A stretch of 64,000 nt of DNA. Origin: Pseudomonas putida (GTDB lineage: Bacteria; Pseudomonadota; Gammaproteobacteria; Pseudomonadales; Pseudomonadaceae). The translations under genes were made by a program, and so were the position numbers. How positions within the stretch are numbered: position 1 is the stretch's first letter; each line of letters opens with the position of its first letter. Shown one piece after another: positions 8,801 to 16,066 of the stretch. A model generated the notes under the pieces. That model worked only from the letters and a program-made list of their open reading frames with translations. It made no database searches and had not been told where the DNA came from. The DNA lies in contig NZ_MINI01000048.1 of NCBI RefSeq assembly GCF_002906855.1, positions 186,001-250,000 of the forward strand. Direction: 5' to 3'.

Positions 8801-8828
8801 TTGCAAATAGTCGGATTGAGCTTACAGT
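8801..8828 (+). promoter_or_regulatory. Candidate sigma70 promoter for the plus-strand gene at 8857
   Basis: TTGCAA (8801-8806), 16-bp spacer, TACAGT (8823-8828). It lies in the gap between the divergent metallopeptidase gene and the 94-aa plus-strand gene. Confidence 0.45.
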
Positions 8829-8856
8829 CGATACGACCAACAGAGAGCTCACCACC

Positions 8857-9141
8857 ATGCCGCTAACAGAAATCAAGGTCATCATCCGTACGGCCAATGG
8901 CCACCGCGAATTCGCAGAATCCGATTTCCTCGAGAAACCGGCTGATGCGGTTGGCTTCCTCAATCTGAAATCTGCGCCGTTTGACGGCTGGCAAACTGCA
9001 TATTCAGTCGATATCTCGCCAGCCGATACCGGCTTCGGCATGTTGATGCTTGCTGTAGGCGAACACGCGGAAACCCCGCAAGGTTTGGCGTTCCGGCTTC
9101 AGGTTGGCACTGTGAATGGTTACAGCGATTTCAACGACTAA
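8857..9141 (+). CDS. Hypothetical protein, lone plus-strand gene in the late block
   Basis: 94 aa, MPLTEIKVIIRTANGHREFA. The frame is open upstream but ATG at 8857 lies downstream of a plausible promoter (8801-8828), so the short form is preferred. No membrane segment or known motif. It is transcribed against the surrounding late operon and its end overlaps the next minus gene by 11 bp. This autonomous, opposite-strand layout is typical of a moron expressed from the lysogen. Function not recognised. Confidence 0.6.
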   Translation: MPLTEIKVIIRTANGHREFAESDFLEKPADAVGFLNLKSAPFDGWQTAYSVDISPADTGFGMLMLAVGEHAETPQGLAFRLQVGTVNGYSDFND

Positions 9142-9322
9142 CCATTCTCTGTGTCTCTGCGTGCGCATGACCATGCAGTAGGCCAACCAACAGCCCCTGC
9201 GGAAGTCCTGCTTCCTTGGCTGCATCAATCGCTGTCACCAGGGCGGCATCGAATTCGGCGACCGCGTGGACGATATCCATGCTCACCGTCAGCTCGTGGC
9301 GAATGCGGGTGACGTTGCTCAT
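9131..9322 (-). CDS. Small hypothetical phage protein
   Basis: 63 aa, MSNVTRIRHELTVSMDIVHA..., predicted all-helical with an Ala-rich middle and a His-rich end (LLHGHAHAETQR). Its ATG overlaps the stop of the upstream gene (ATGA). No function recognised. Confidence 0.6.
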   Translation of the reverse strand: MSNVTRIRHELTVSMDIVHAVAEFDAALVTAIDAAKEAGLPQGLLVGLLHGHAHAETQRMVSR

Positions 9323-9558
9323 GCCGAATCACCGATCCGCTGTCCGGATATGACCTCTCCGAGGCTCAGCCCATGTCGGGTTCGGCTGGACTCGAATCCA
9401 CCAGCCAGATCCTTTGCCACCATCGCGTCAGCAACCAGGTCGGCCTGCTGGCCGCTGGGGAACTCACCGACCATTGAGGATGATGCGCTGTCGGCGTCGG
9501 TGGCGTAACGGCTCACGATGTAGCGAGTAACGGGACGAACCTGGTATTCGGTCTTCAT
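9319..9558 (-). CDS. Small hypothetical phage protein
   Basis: 79 aa from the ATG at 9558 (MKTEYQVRPVTRYIVSRYAT), with GGAG 7 nt upstream. The frame is open further upstream but that part crosses palindromic element C and lacks a ribosome site. Hydrophilic, no motif recognised. Overlaps the next gene ATGA. Confidence 0.65.
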   Translation of the reverse strand: MKTEYQVRPVTRYIVSRYATDADSASSSMVGEFPSGQQADLVADAMVAKDLAGGFESSRTRHGLSLGEVISGQRIGDSA

Positions 9559-9594
9559 TGGATATCTCCGGCCTGCGCACAGGCTGAGTGGTGT

Positions 9595-9633
9595 TCGCGC
9601 CACGAAACGGCGCATCTCGATTTTGTGGTGCGC
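9595..9633. repeat. Palindromic element copy C
   Basis: TCGCGCCAC (9595-9603), 21-nt interior beginning GAAACGG, GTGGTGCGC (9625-9633). It lies in the gap between two minus genes and its right end reaches the stop codon of the membrane protein gene at 9633. Confidence 0.7.
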
Positions 9634-9902
9634 TAACCAGGCTGGAACACGTGGCCGCGCCTGGCAACCGCGTATAGCACGACCCCCAGCTTGAGGATCA
9701 CGCCGTACAGGGTGGGCACGTGGCCGCCCATGGCCAGGACGAACGAGCCGAACGCTCCAATGGCCACCAGGTAGAACGCGACGGCGAGTAGCGGGTGATC
9801 CATGGGGCGGATGCGGCGCAGGTAGTCGCAAGCAGCGACCACCACCAGCACGCTCAGGAAGGCATTGGCGCCGATCAGAACTGAAATCAGGGTCGAGCTC
9901 AT
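9633..9902 (-). CDS. Small membrane protein, holin/antiholin candidate
   Basis: 89 aa with three hydrophobic segments (about residues 3-22, 37-60 and 65-80), separated by the basic loop DYLRRIRPMDHP. The start at 9902 overlaps the stop of the other membrane gene and has GGAG 7 nt upstream. Paired small three-helix membrane proteins in the lysis region of phages usually act as holin and antiholin. No endolysin is next to them in this window. Confidence 0.6.
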   Translation of the reverse strand: MSSTLISVLIGANAFLSVLVVVAACDYLRRIRPMDHPLLAVAFYLVAIGAFGSFVLAMGGHVPTLYGVILKLGVVLYAVARRGHVFQPG

Positions 9903-10213
9903 CAGGTAGCTCCTTTGGCTCCGAACGACCCCACGAGCGACTTCAGCACCGGGATGATGTTCATTGCCAGAAGGCCTATCAGAAAGGCCACGCCGTATTG
10001 GGTTTCTCCGCTCGTGCCGAGGCTGAAGTAGCTGATGGCGAGCGGGGTGCAGAAGACTGCCGAAGCAAAGCCGGTGAAGAAGGCGGCGACCGCCTGGCCT
10101 CGGGTGAGCCCACGCAGGAAGGTCAGCGAGAGGATCGCTCCTGCGAAGCCGCCAATGATCACGCCGTACTTCACCAGCAGGACGCCGGCAGTCGTGCTTG
10201 CTGGTTCGGCCAT
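9902..10213 (-). CDS. Putative phage holin
   Basis: 103 aa, MAEPASTTAGVLLVKYGVII, three to four hydrophobic segments (about 10-30, 40-60, 70-92) and a short C-terminal tail. AGGAA lies 6 nt before the ATG. Holins form the inner-membrane lesions that time lysis. It is the first gene after the intrinsic terminators at 10235-10384, so its expression probably needs antitermination of a late transcript. Confidence 0.65.
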   Translation of the reverse strand: MAEPASTTAGVLLVKYGVIIGGFAGAILSLTFLRGLTRGQAVAAFFTGFASAVFCTPLAISYFSLGTSGETQYGVAFLIGLLAMNIIPVLKSLVGSFGAKGAT

Positions 10214-10229
10214 GTGTGGTTCCTAGAAG

Positions 10230-10264
10230 AAAAGGCCCGGCGAGGCCCTATTCAGGGACCGGGC
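10230..10264 (-). terminator. Intrinsic terminator upstream of the holin gene
   Basis: Minus strand: outer stem GCCCGG/CCGGGC (10235-10240 with 10259-10264), inner stem CCCT/AGGG, then CCTTTTCTTCT. It lies 17 nt before the holin start, the position expected of a terminator that a late antiterminator must override. Confidence 0.55.
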
Positions 10265-10364
10265 AAACGTGCGGAGCAGCACATAACGGAAAGCCCCGGA
10301 AGTTCCGAGGCTTAGAATGTAAGCGTACATCCGTTGATCTGATGGGAAGACAATTCACCTGAAC

Positions 10365-10384
10365 AAAAAACCGCCCGAAGGCGG
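10365..10384 (-). terminator. Intrinsic terminator after the 59-aa gene
   Basis: Minus strand: CCGCC-TTCG-GGCGG tetraloop hairpin followed by six T. Downstream of the small gene ending at 10451. Confidence 0.75.
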
Positions 10385-10450
10385 CTAGCTAGTGATTTAT
10401 TAGCGCTTTCCAAATTTATTGGGCGCTTCAATCAGCTCAAATGTTCTACT

Positions 10451-10630
10451 TCACGATTTTCGCGGATCATTTTTGACATCTTTCTCAGCAACCTTGTCGT
10501 GACGACTATAGAGCTCTGCCTTTGAAGCCCGCTCGGTGTTGGCACCCTTACTTCCCTCCGCCCTTGAGCCTTGGGAAGATGTATTTGCACCAGAACTTCT
10601 TTCCCCCTGGCGCGATGTTTTATCTGTCAT
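10451..10630 (-). CDS. Small hydrophilic protein, probably disordered
   Basis: 59 aa, MTDKTSRQGERSSGANTSSQ..., rich in Ser, Lys, Arg and Glu with no hydrophobic core. The ATG at 10630 has GAGG 6 nt upstream and the gene is followed by a clean terminator, which supports expression. The DNA is less GC-rich than its neighbours. Together with the 78-aa gene at 11067 it forms a pair of disordered proteins between the late regulator and the holin. Function not recognised. Confidence 0.6.
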   Translation of the reverse strand: MTDKTSRQGERSSGANTSSQGSRAEGSKGANTERASKAELYSRHDKVAEKDVKNDPRKS

Positions 10631-10830
10631 ATAAACCTCTGATGAGCCCGATTATCCGAGCTCAGATAAATGAATTACTCAGCGAGTGATCCATCATTTG
10701 TACACATCTGCCTACGGTCACTCTCCGGACCTTTATCAAGGCCTGGCTCGTCATCATCTGGGGTGTAGCCCAGTGGGTCACAGCTTCGAGGAGCGTATGT
10801 GGCGAAAGAGCTGTACTTGGTTGGGCGCCT

Positions 10831-11067
10831 CTACCAACGGCGCCCAGGATAAGTCCAACCAGTCTGCTGACTACTGAACTTTTCCGTATTTGAAGCTTTT
10901 TGACGTTCAGGGTACTCAGGCTCTTGTTCAGGCGTAGCGTCGGGATCTATATAATCGTCCCTATCCTCTGGGCTAGATTTGTCTAACCCCTCACGCTTTT
11001 CTGTACCTGATTCAACTTTCGATTCAAGTCCCGGAGATCCATCTGGCTTGGTAATGTCACTAGACAT
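10831..11067 (-). CDS. Acidic disordered small protein
   Basis: 78 aa, MSSDITKPDGSPGLESKVES..., dominated by Glu, Asp, Pro, Ser and Lys; no hydrophobic core. GAGAGG precedes the ATG by 5 nt. A perfect 8-bp inverted repeat TGGGCGCC/GGCGCCCA (10822-10846) spans the stop codon but lacks a T run. Lower GC than the flanking late genes; likely an accessory gene. The 200 nt between this gene and 10630 hold no ORF I can support. Confidence 0.55.
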   Translation of the reverse strand: MSSDITKPDGSPGLESKVESGTEKREGLDKSSPEDRDDYIDPDATPEQEPEYPERQKASNTEKFSSQQTGWTYPGRRW

Positions 11068-11207
11068 AAGTACCTCTCAATAACTCAGAAAACCTGAGCT
11101 ATAGCGAGTATGCGCCCTAAGTTTGGCATAGGGTAAAATACCGGACCACCGGGACAATTAATAGGACCGGCGCAGTTCTGGGCCTCTTGAGGGCCTATTC
11201 GGGCAAC

Positions 11208-11232
11208 AAAAAACCCGGCACTTGGCCGGGTT
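11208..11232 (-). terminator. Intrinsic terminator after the putative late regulator
   Basis: Minus strand: AACCCGGC, 5-nt loop, GCCGGGTT followed by T run. Confidence 0.8.
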
Positions 11233-11300
11233 CAGAGTGATTATTGCCATAGGCAAAATTATCAGGATGGCGAAATACTGCCATCAGCCGCACAATTCCG

Positions 11301-11891
11301 TCAAGCGGCAGTTTTCATGATTTTTATAGCCGAGGAGACGGGCACTAATGCGGCCTTGTCCAGGTCGTTGCAGGCGTTGAAACATGCCTCTACGAAGTCC
11401 TGCCACTCCCGGTCCCAGTTCCGCGAATCCAGCTCCAGGCCAAGCATGTGCAGCAACCAAGCGCGGAACCCTTCCGGCGTTGGGCAAGGATCAATCCCTT
11501 CGCTCTGCCCCCCCTGATGCATGCGGCGGTACCGGTGGAGCACGCCCAGCGCAACCAGGCGGGCCTTCTCGAACTTCTTGGCGTACATCCGTGGGCCAGC
11601 GGCATAGGCCACGCGGAACATCGCTTCGTGCGCCTCTTCTGCGTCGTCGGCAGTGGCCAGCGGGCTGTACATGTGGTTGCCGAATGCCTTGAGGTGGGCC
11701 GGCAGCGTGTCGATCGCCCGCTGGATGTGGGCAGCGACCGCCTGGTGAGCCTGGTGGCCGGCCTTCCTCTGCTTGTCGGTCTTCTGGATCATGCGGCCGA
11801 GCAGCCCCATTTCCTGCATCACGGCGCCCTGGCTGTCCCGTGGGACGTAGTGTGCGTCGTGCCATGCCATCCTTGCGCTGTTCAGTTGCAT
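11301..11891 (-). CDS. Putative late-gene regulator (Q position)
   Basis: 196 aa, MQLNSARMAWHDAHYVPRDS. Helical and basic, with HLKAFGNHMYSPLATADDAEEAH and a Trp/Cys-containing C-terminal third (NWDREWQDFVEACFNACNDL). I recognise it as a conserved protein of Pseudomonas lambdoid phages but not by a proven function. It is the last gene of the early leftward operon, ahead of three terminators and the lysis/packaging genes, which is where lambda has its Q antiterminator. Role inferred from position. Confidence 0.55.
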   Translation of the reverse strand: MQLNSARMAWHDAHYVPRDSQGAVMQEMGLLGRMIQKTDKQRKAGHQAHQAVAAHIQRAIDTLPAHLKAFGNHMYSPLATADDAEEAHEAMFRVAYAAGPRMYAKKFEKARLVALGVLHRYRRMHQGGQSEGIDPCPTPEGFRAWLLHMLGLELDSRNWDREWQDFVEACFNACNDLDKAALVPVSSAIKIMKTAA

Positions 11892-12013
11892 GGGCCGCCC
11901 TCCTCGCGCTTGCGCTTGGCCTTGATGGCGATACCACGCACTAGGGCCCAGCCCCCGAAGATGATCACCCCCAGCAGGAGCAGCTGTGCGGTATCAATTG
12001 GTGTCCAGTTCAT
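11882..12013 (-). CDS. Single-pass small membrane protein
   Basis: 43 aa, MNWTPIDTAQLLLLGVIIFG..., with one hydrophobic helix (about residues 10-27) followed by a strongly basic tail (KAKRKREEGG). GGAGG lies 8 nt before the ATG at 12013. Its stop overlaps the start of the Q-position gene (ATGCAACTGA), so the two are likely coupled. No function recognised. Confidence 0.6.
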   Translation of the reverse strand: MNWTPIDTAQLLLLGVIIFGGWALVRGIAIKAKRKREEGGPCN

Positions 12014-12615
12014 GCTGCTGCCCTCCGCAGGTCTTTGAGTTTTTGCCTGTACAGGGCCTTGATGGCCTGCAGGTCTTCGATGGTCAGGCGCTGGGGCTTA
12101 TGAGGCCCTTCGAGGAATTCCACGGCTTCGGCGCCGATGCGCTTCACCAACCGGATGCGGTACTCGACCGCGTTACCCGACAGGTTCCGGTTGCACTTCA
12201 CGCATTGGCGGTGGACGTTCAGCGGTTCGAACCGCAGCTCTGGGCATGCGCCCACCGACCGGTAATGGCCGGCGTCCCAGCGGCTGCCGGTGATGAGGTC
12301 GTGGTCGCTCGGCAGCGAGTCGCAGCTGATGCACGGCAAGCCAGAGTCACGCTCGCGGATGTAGGCGTTGAACGCGTCCTGGGTCTCTTTCATATGCTCG
12401 CGGCGGGTTTTCAGCTTCTCCCGGCGCTCCTGCAGGTCCTGGCGGGCCTGCTTGGTGATGGCCTTGGCCGCCACCTTCTGCACCTTCGAATCCTTCGACA
12501 TGGCCAGCGCACAGGCGATGCTGCACACCTTCTGCGTGGACATGGCCGGCTTGAAGTGCTTGCCGCAACCTGGTGCCTTGCACTTCTTCGGCTTGATCTC
12601 CTTGGTCAATGTCAC
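12010..12615 (-). CDS. ninG: NinG/Rap-like recombination protein
   Basis: 201 aa from a GTG at 12615 that overlaps the stop of ninB (GTGA) and follows GAGGAGG. The N-terminus carries a zinc-type motif (CKAPGCGKHFKP...CSIAC) and the C-terminal half shows the NinG signature CISCDSL...WDAGHYRSVGACPELRF and NVHRQCVKCNRNLSGN. In lambda this product (Rap) cleaves Holliday junctions and D-loops and promotes phage-plasmid recombination. Neighbours ninB and the replication genes fit the lambda nin region. Confidence 0.85.
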   Translation of the reverse strand: MTLTKEIKPKKCKAPGCGKHFKPAMSTQKVCSIACALAMSKDSKVQKVAAKAITKQARQDLQERREKLKTRREHMKETQDAFNAYIRERDSGLPCISCDSLPSDHDLITGSRWDAGHYRSVGACPELRFEPLNVHRQCVKCNRNLSGNAVEYRIRLVKRIGAEAVEFLEGPHKPQRLTIEDLQAIKALYRQKLKDLRRAAA

Positions 12616-13082
12616 GCAGCCTCCTCCCCAAGCAGGTCGCCGAACACCACACCCCGGGCTGAGAAGTCCGCCACCACTCGCTCGGTGTAGGCGATGCCCT
12701 GGGCACGATTGAACAGACTGGTCACCGGCATACCATCCGGACCGAACAACTTGCAGTCGCCCATCATGTCCAGCTTCTCCTCGTAGGAGAGGTGACGCAT
12801 GACGCGGTACCAGGCCGCCTGGAAGTCCTGGTCTTCGTTCAGCAGGATCTGCACGCCGTGGTGCAGCTTGCAGTACTTGCGGGCCTCGGATGCGTCGCCG
12901 ATCTGGGTCATCTCGGAGATGCGCTTGTAGAACGCGAACCACAAAGCGTTCTGGTCTAGGGTACGGTCCTTGCCTGGGCGCATGCTGACCACGACGAATT
13001 TCTTGTCGCGGAACAGGCGGGTGAGCATGGTGACGGCCTCGGACAGTTTGGCCTGGCAGTTGACGCTGATCTTCTCAGTCAT
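12612..13082 (-). CDS. ninB: NinB-like recombination mediator
   Basis: 156 aa from the ATG at 13082 (MTEKISVNCQAKLSEAVTML), GGAGG upstream. The phrase VSMRPGKDRTLDQNALWFAF is characteristic of NinB (Orf), a protein that binds SSB and ssDNA and substitutes for RecFOR in phage recombination. The open frame upstream is an overlap artefact. ATGA overlap with the preceding gene. Confidence 0.8.
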   Translation of the reverse strand: MTEKISVNCQAKLSEAVTMLTRLFRDKKFVVVSMRPGKDRTLDQNALWFAFYKRISEMTQIGDASEARKYCKLHHGVQILLNEDQDFQAAWYRVMRHLSYEEKLDMMGDCKLFGPDGMPVTSLFNRAQGIAYTERVVADFSARGVVFGDLLGEEAA

Positions 13083-13297
13083 ACCACCACCTCCTGCAGC
13101 TGCTTCTCGGCAGCGCGCACCCGAGCGGTCAGCTGGCTGATCTCGTCGAGCAGTCCCAGTGCGACGTCCTCCACAGTCACCTGGCCGAGGAACAAATCCA
13201 GGGCATCGGTGTGGCGCTGCAGCTCTGGGGCGCCAGCACGCCAGGAGGACACTACCGACCACAGCAAGGGCTGGAGCTTTTGCTTGTCGATGGTCAT
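13079..13297 (-). CDS. Small helical phage protein
   Basis: 72 aa, MTIDKQKLQPLLWSVVSSWR..., with a C-terminal coiled-coil-like stretch (DEISQLTARVRAAEKQLQEV). Start and stop both overlap neighbouring genes by 4 nt. No function recognised; it sits in the nin-like block. Confidence 0.6.
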   Translation of the reverse strand: MTIDKQKLQPLLWSVVSSWRAGAPELQRHTDALDLFLGQVTVEDVALGLLDEISQLTARVRAAEKQLQEVVV

Positions 13298-13470
13298 GGA
13301 CGGCCTCCTCCAAACCGAACTGTTAACTCAGCCATGCTGCCCCCTTGCTCAACACTTTTCGGATTTATAAAATCTCGCGCAACGGCCTCAAGCCCGCGGA
13401 AGCCTTGCGGAAAAGTGTCATCGCGGGTGAGAGGCCGATCAGTTCTCCTGATCAAGATTTCATTCTTCAC
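13294..13470 (-). CDS. Small phage protein with GTG start
   Basis: 58 aa from a GTG at 13470 that overlaps the stop of the P-like gene (GTGA) and follows GGGGAGGGGG. Sequence begins (M)KNEILIRRTDRPLTRDD. Basic and hydrophilic; contains an internal Met near residue 46 that would leave only 13 residues, so the GTG start is favoured. The stop overlaps the next ATG. Function unknown. Confidence 0.5.
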   Translation of the reverse strand: MKNEILIRRTDRPLTRDDTFPQGFRGLEAVARDFINPKSVEQGGSMAELTVRFGGGRP

Positions 13471-14192
13471 ACCCCCTCCCCGGCCGGCTGCCCGGCGCGC
13501 TTGATGTTCAACTTGGCCAGCAGGTGTGCACGGCACGCGGCGGCGCTCGATGGGATCTGCTGCAGGTCCAGCAGGCGGGCCTGCTTCTGGCTCGCGTACT
13601 CGTCGGCCAGCTCGGCCAGGCTCTTCTGACTGTCGTGGCCGATGCCGGTGGCGATCTTTCCGTCCAGTGGCTGGCCTTCCTTTGCCCGGCGCAGCACGAT
13701 CTCGTAGGCCCGGTCGAAGCGCGCCTGCAGGCCCTTGTCGCTCTGCTGGGCGGCGCGAAGGTCGAACAGGCCGGTGGCCACTGCGGCGATCTTCACGCCC
13801 TCGTGGCTGTACACGCCAAGCAGGGCCTCGACCCAGGCAGCGGCCGGAGCCGGCATGCCGAAGTCTTCAGGGGTCGGCTGGCACATGGCGATGAACTCAC
13901 CCACGCTCGGCGCGAAAGGCTTCTTGAGCTTGCGGCACTTCTCGATGCCGAACTCGATCTGCTCGATGGTGCGGATGCCCTCGGCGGCGAACTCCTTGAT
14001 CCACTCCTCCTTGGCAGCGGCCAGAGCCTCAGTAGATGGCCAGGCTTGGCGCCAGGCCGGGAAGATCCCGCGCAGGCGGCGGAACAGGCCATTGACCACC
14101 TCGGCCGTCTCCAGGGAGACCACAACCGGCCCGCCGTGCAGCTCGGGAGGCAGGTTGGTCATGGCCGCCATCAGTTGGTTTGCTGATTTCAT
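13467..14192 (-). CDS. Replication protein P-like helicase loader
   Basis: 241 aa. The N-terminal two thirds carry the P-family pattern: NGLFRRLRGIFPAWRQAWPS, then EGIRTIEQIEFGIEKCRKL and PSVGEFIAMCQP. In lambda, P delivers the host DnaB helicase to the O-bound origin. It directly follows the O-like gene with a 4-nt overlap, as in lambda. The C-terminal 80 residues are helical and less conserved. Confidence 0.8.
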   Translation of the reverse strand: MKSANQLMAAMTNLPPELHGGPVVVSLETAEVVNGLFRRLRGIFPAWRQAWPSTEALAAAKEEWIKEFAAEGIRTIEQIEFGIEKCRKLKKPFAPSVGEFIAMCQPTPEDFGMPAPAAAWVEALLGVYSHEGVKIAAVATGLFDLRAAQQSDKGLQARFDRAYEIVLRRAKEGQPLDGKIATGIGHDSQKSLAELADEYASQKQARLLDLQQIPSSAAACRAHLLAKLNIKRAGQPAGEGV

Positions 14193-14965
14193 GTGCGCAC
14201 CATCAGCCCTTCGGCCCAGGATGAGTCGTTGAAGTCGGGTTCGTTGCTCTGGCGGCGAGGCGCAGCCGGCTTCGCTGCAGCAGGCTGGGGCAGCTCGTCT
14301 TCCCAGCGCTTCCCGTTCAGCCAGGTGGAGGCGTGCGGGATGAACTGGCCGCCATCCTTGGTCCAGTCGGTCGATACGGTCCAGGCAGCCAAGGCTTTGG
14401 CCATCAGGGCGAACAGGTCAGCGGTGACCTTGATCTTCGCCCAGGCCTTCTTGGCGTCGGCCTTGCTCACCTTGCGGGGATAGATCTTCCAGAAGCGCTC
14501 GAAGTCGACCAGCTCAGGAGCGTCAGCGACGTCGGGTTTCTTCCTTGATTCAGTAGAAGAATCCTTTATTGAGTAGCTGTCGGTTTCCCCACCATTCGGA
14601 GAACCCACACTTCGGTTAACCGAATATTCGGAAACCTGTAGGTTCGGTTCGTAGTGCACGATCACGCGGCGGCCGAGCACCTTACCGGTACCCTCCTCGC
14701 GTACAACCTCATGGCTGACCAGGCCAATTTCCTTGAGATAGGCCATGGCTTTCGAATAGCGGTCGCGGCCGATCGAAAACCGATCTTGCAGGTACGAGCC
14801 GATCACCTTCCAATCGCTGGATCGGGTCTGCAGGTAGATCCAGATGGCCAGGGCGTCGGGGTTGGCGATCATGGCCACCACATCGTTGCTGACAGAGCTG
14901 TACGGCGCCTGCTTGGCGTAAAACAGGGTTGGCGTAGCCTTCTCCACGTTCACGGGCTTGCTCAT
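14189..14965 (-). CDS. Replication initiator, O-like (winged helix)
   Basis: 258 aa from the ATG at 14965 (MSKPVNVEKATPTLFYAKQA). Residues about 25-95 form a helix-turn-helix/winged-helix domain (ALAIWIYLQTRSSDWKVIGS...IGRDRYSKAMAYLKEIGLVS). A Ser/Asn/Gly-rich linker follows, then a C-terminal domain (FERFWKIYPRKVSKADAKKAW) shared by many phage replication proteins. The linker-coding DNA contains a regular iteron array (14580-14647), the layout of lambda O/ori. Next gene is P-like. Confidence 0.8.
   Translation of the reverse strand: MSKPVNVEKATPTLFYAKQAPYSSVSNDVVAMIANPDALAIWIYLQTRSSDWKVIGSYLQDRFSIGRDRYSKAMAYLKEIGLVSHEVVREEGTGKVLGRRVIVHYEPNLQVSEYSVNRSVGSPNGGETDSYSIKDSSTESRKKPDVADAPELVDFERFWKIYPRKVSKADAKKAWAKIKVTADLFALMAKALAAWTVSTDWTKDGGQFIPHASTWLNGKRWEDELPQPAAAKPAAPRRQSNEPDFNDSSWAEGLMVRT
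14532..14650. other. Predicted phage replication origin (iterons plus AT-rich tract)
   Basis: TCGG occurs at 14580, 14596, 14612, 14628 and 14644, i.e. five copies at exactly 16-bp intervals, four of them as TTCGG. The middle repeat is part of a perfect palindrome TTCGGTTAACCGAA (14611-14624). The AT-richer stretch 14536-14578 lies on the downstream side in the direction of the gene, as the unwinding element does in lambda ori. All of it is inside the O-like gene. Confidence 0.65.
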
Positions 14966-15243
14966 GGCAGCACCTTGTAATTCAGGCCCTGCTCTTCGAT
15001 CGCTTCTGCGCAACTGTCACGCATGTTGCTGGCAGCCTCCTGGCTGTACTCGCCGAAGCATTCGGTGTTGGGGAGCTCGACTACCACGGCTGCACGGGAG
15101 GCATGCCAGGCCCACGCTGCAGCCTTGAGCATTGCCGCTGCATCATCGTTGGCCGTAGCCGTCATCTCGCCGAAGCCGAACTCTGCGCGGAATGCCGCCA
15201 GGAACTCGGATTTCATGCCCTCCGGCATGTCGTGAATGCTCAT
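14962..15243 (-). CDS. Hypothetical phage protein
   Basis: 93 aa, MSIHDMPEGMKSEFLAAFRA..., Ala-rich and helical, with a C-terminal ECFGEYSQEAASNMRDSCAEAIEEQ. Both ends overlap neighbours by 4 nt between the antirepressor and the O-like gene. Function not recognised. Confidence 0.6.
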   Translation of the reverse strand: MSIHDMPEGMKSEFLAAFRAEFGFGEMTATANDDAAAMLKAAAWAWHASRAAVVVELPNTECFGEYSQEAASNMRDSCAEAIEEQGLNYKVLP

Positions 15244-16034
15244 GCTGCACCCCGCACGGCCTTGTCATGGGTGTGCAGGCCGTCCCAGTTCTTCTTCATG
15301 GGTAGCTCGCCGGCCAAGTAGAGCTCGTACAGGCGCACGGCCCCCTTGCGCAGCAGGATCGGCGTGTAGCTGATGAAGGGCTCCCGGCCGTGCGGAGTGA
15401 TCTCCTGCTGATGCTCAGTCATGTACTTGTCGCGGGCGTAGGCAGCTACGCGGTACCGGGTACCGGACTTGCTCTCGTTGTAGAGCCAGTTGCGGCCCTC
15501 AAGGAAGTGACCAACCTGCATCACGTTGACCTCATTGAGGCCCTTGCAGAACTGGGTCGGGGTCATGCCCTCCTTGAACAGGTTCTCGAAGTGGTCGATC
15601 TTTTTGGCCTGGGCCTCGACCTGAACGGTGAGCAGCACGCGGGCTTTCTCCGACTCCAGGGCCATCTGGAGGATCTCCAGCTTGCTGAGGTCGGCGGGCA
15701 CAGGTTTGGCCTGAGACTCAAGTTCCTGCCAGCGATCGATGACCTTGGCCCGGTGCTCATCGCTGTATCCGGCCACGACCAAGTGGGTATCGCGCTCGGT
15801 CAGGTCGTAGACCTCGATTGGTCGCCCGCCGGTAGCCTCCCGGCGGCTTTTACGACTTGATCGCAAAAGGTTTTTGGCGAACAGGCGCTCGATGGTGGTG
15901 ACCACATCGTTGTGGCGAGCCTCCACCAACTCCGCAATTTCGCGGGAAGACATCGTGCGCGCCACAGAATCGTGGCTTTCATTTTGTGGCGCGGGCCTTG
16001 GGAGGGCCTGTACACTGGTGGTCTGCATATGCAT
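15240..16034 (-). CDS. Rha/KilAC-type phage antirepressor
   Basis: 264 aa. Residues about 27-105 match the Rha regulatory domain (MSSREIAELVEARHNDVVTTI, then YDLTERDTHLVVAGYSDEHR), and residues about 150-255 match the KilA C-terminal (ANT) domain (MTPTQFCKGLNEVNVMQVGHFLEGRNWL...RDKYMTEHQQEITPHG). Such proteins counteract the CI repressor or regulate early genes. The first 27 residues are an unusual Pro/Gln/Ser-rich extension, part of which is encoded by palindromic element B. GAGGTG precedes the ATG at 16034. Confidence 0.75.
   Translation of the reverse strand: MHMQTTSVQALPRPAPQNESHDSVARTMSSREIAELVEARHNDVVTTIERLFAKNLLRSSRKSRREATGGRPIEVYDLTERDTHLVVAGYSDEHRAKVIDRWQELESQAKPVPADLSKLEILQMALESEKARVLLTVQVEAQAKKIDHFENLFKEGMTPTQFCKGLNEVNVMQVGHFLEGRNWLYNESKSGTRYRVAAYARDKYMTEHQQEITPHGREPFISYTPILLRKGAVRLYELYLAGELPMKKNWDGLHTHDKAVRGAA
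15957..15994. repeat. Palindromic element copy B (inside the antirepressor gene)
   Basis: GCGCGCCAC (15957-15965), 20-nt interior containing AGAATCG, GTGGCGCGG (15986-15994). Read on the coding strand it supplies about 13 residues of the N-terminal extension of the antirepressor, ahead of the conserved Rha domain. Confidence 0.7.
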
Positions 16035-16066
16035 AATTCACCTCACATGTTTTGTGTTTTGCAGAG

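Noticed and set aside
10700..10860. Possible tRNA or small RNA gene
   Set aside because: A GC hairpin is present at 10822-10846 but no cloverleaf, no CCA end and no T run; no tRNA was recognised anywhere in the window.
10686..10877. 63-codon plus-strand frame near two small minus genes
   Set aside because: No ribosome site and overlaps the terminal hairpin of the 78-aa gene.
14580..14647. CRISPR-like regular spacing
   Set aside because: Only four bases are strictly conserved per 16-bp period and the array is inside a replication gene, which fits origin iterons, not CRISPR repeats. No other CRISPR-like array was seen in the window.
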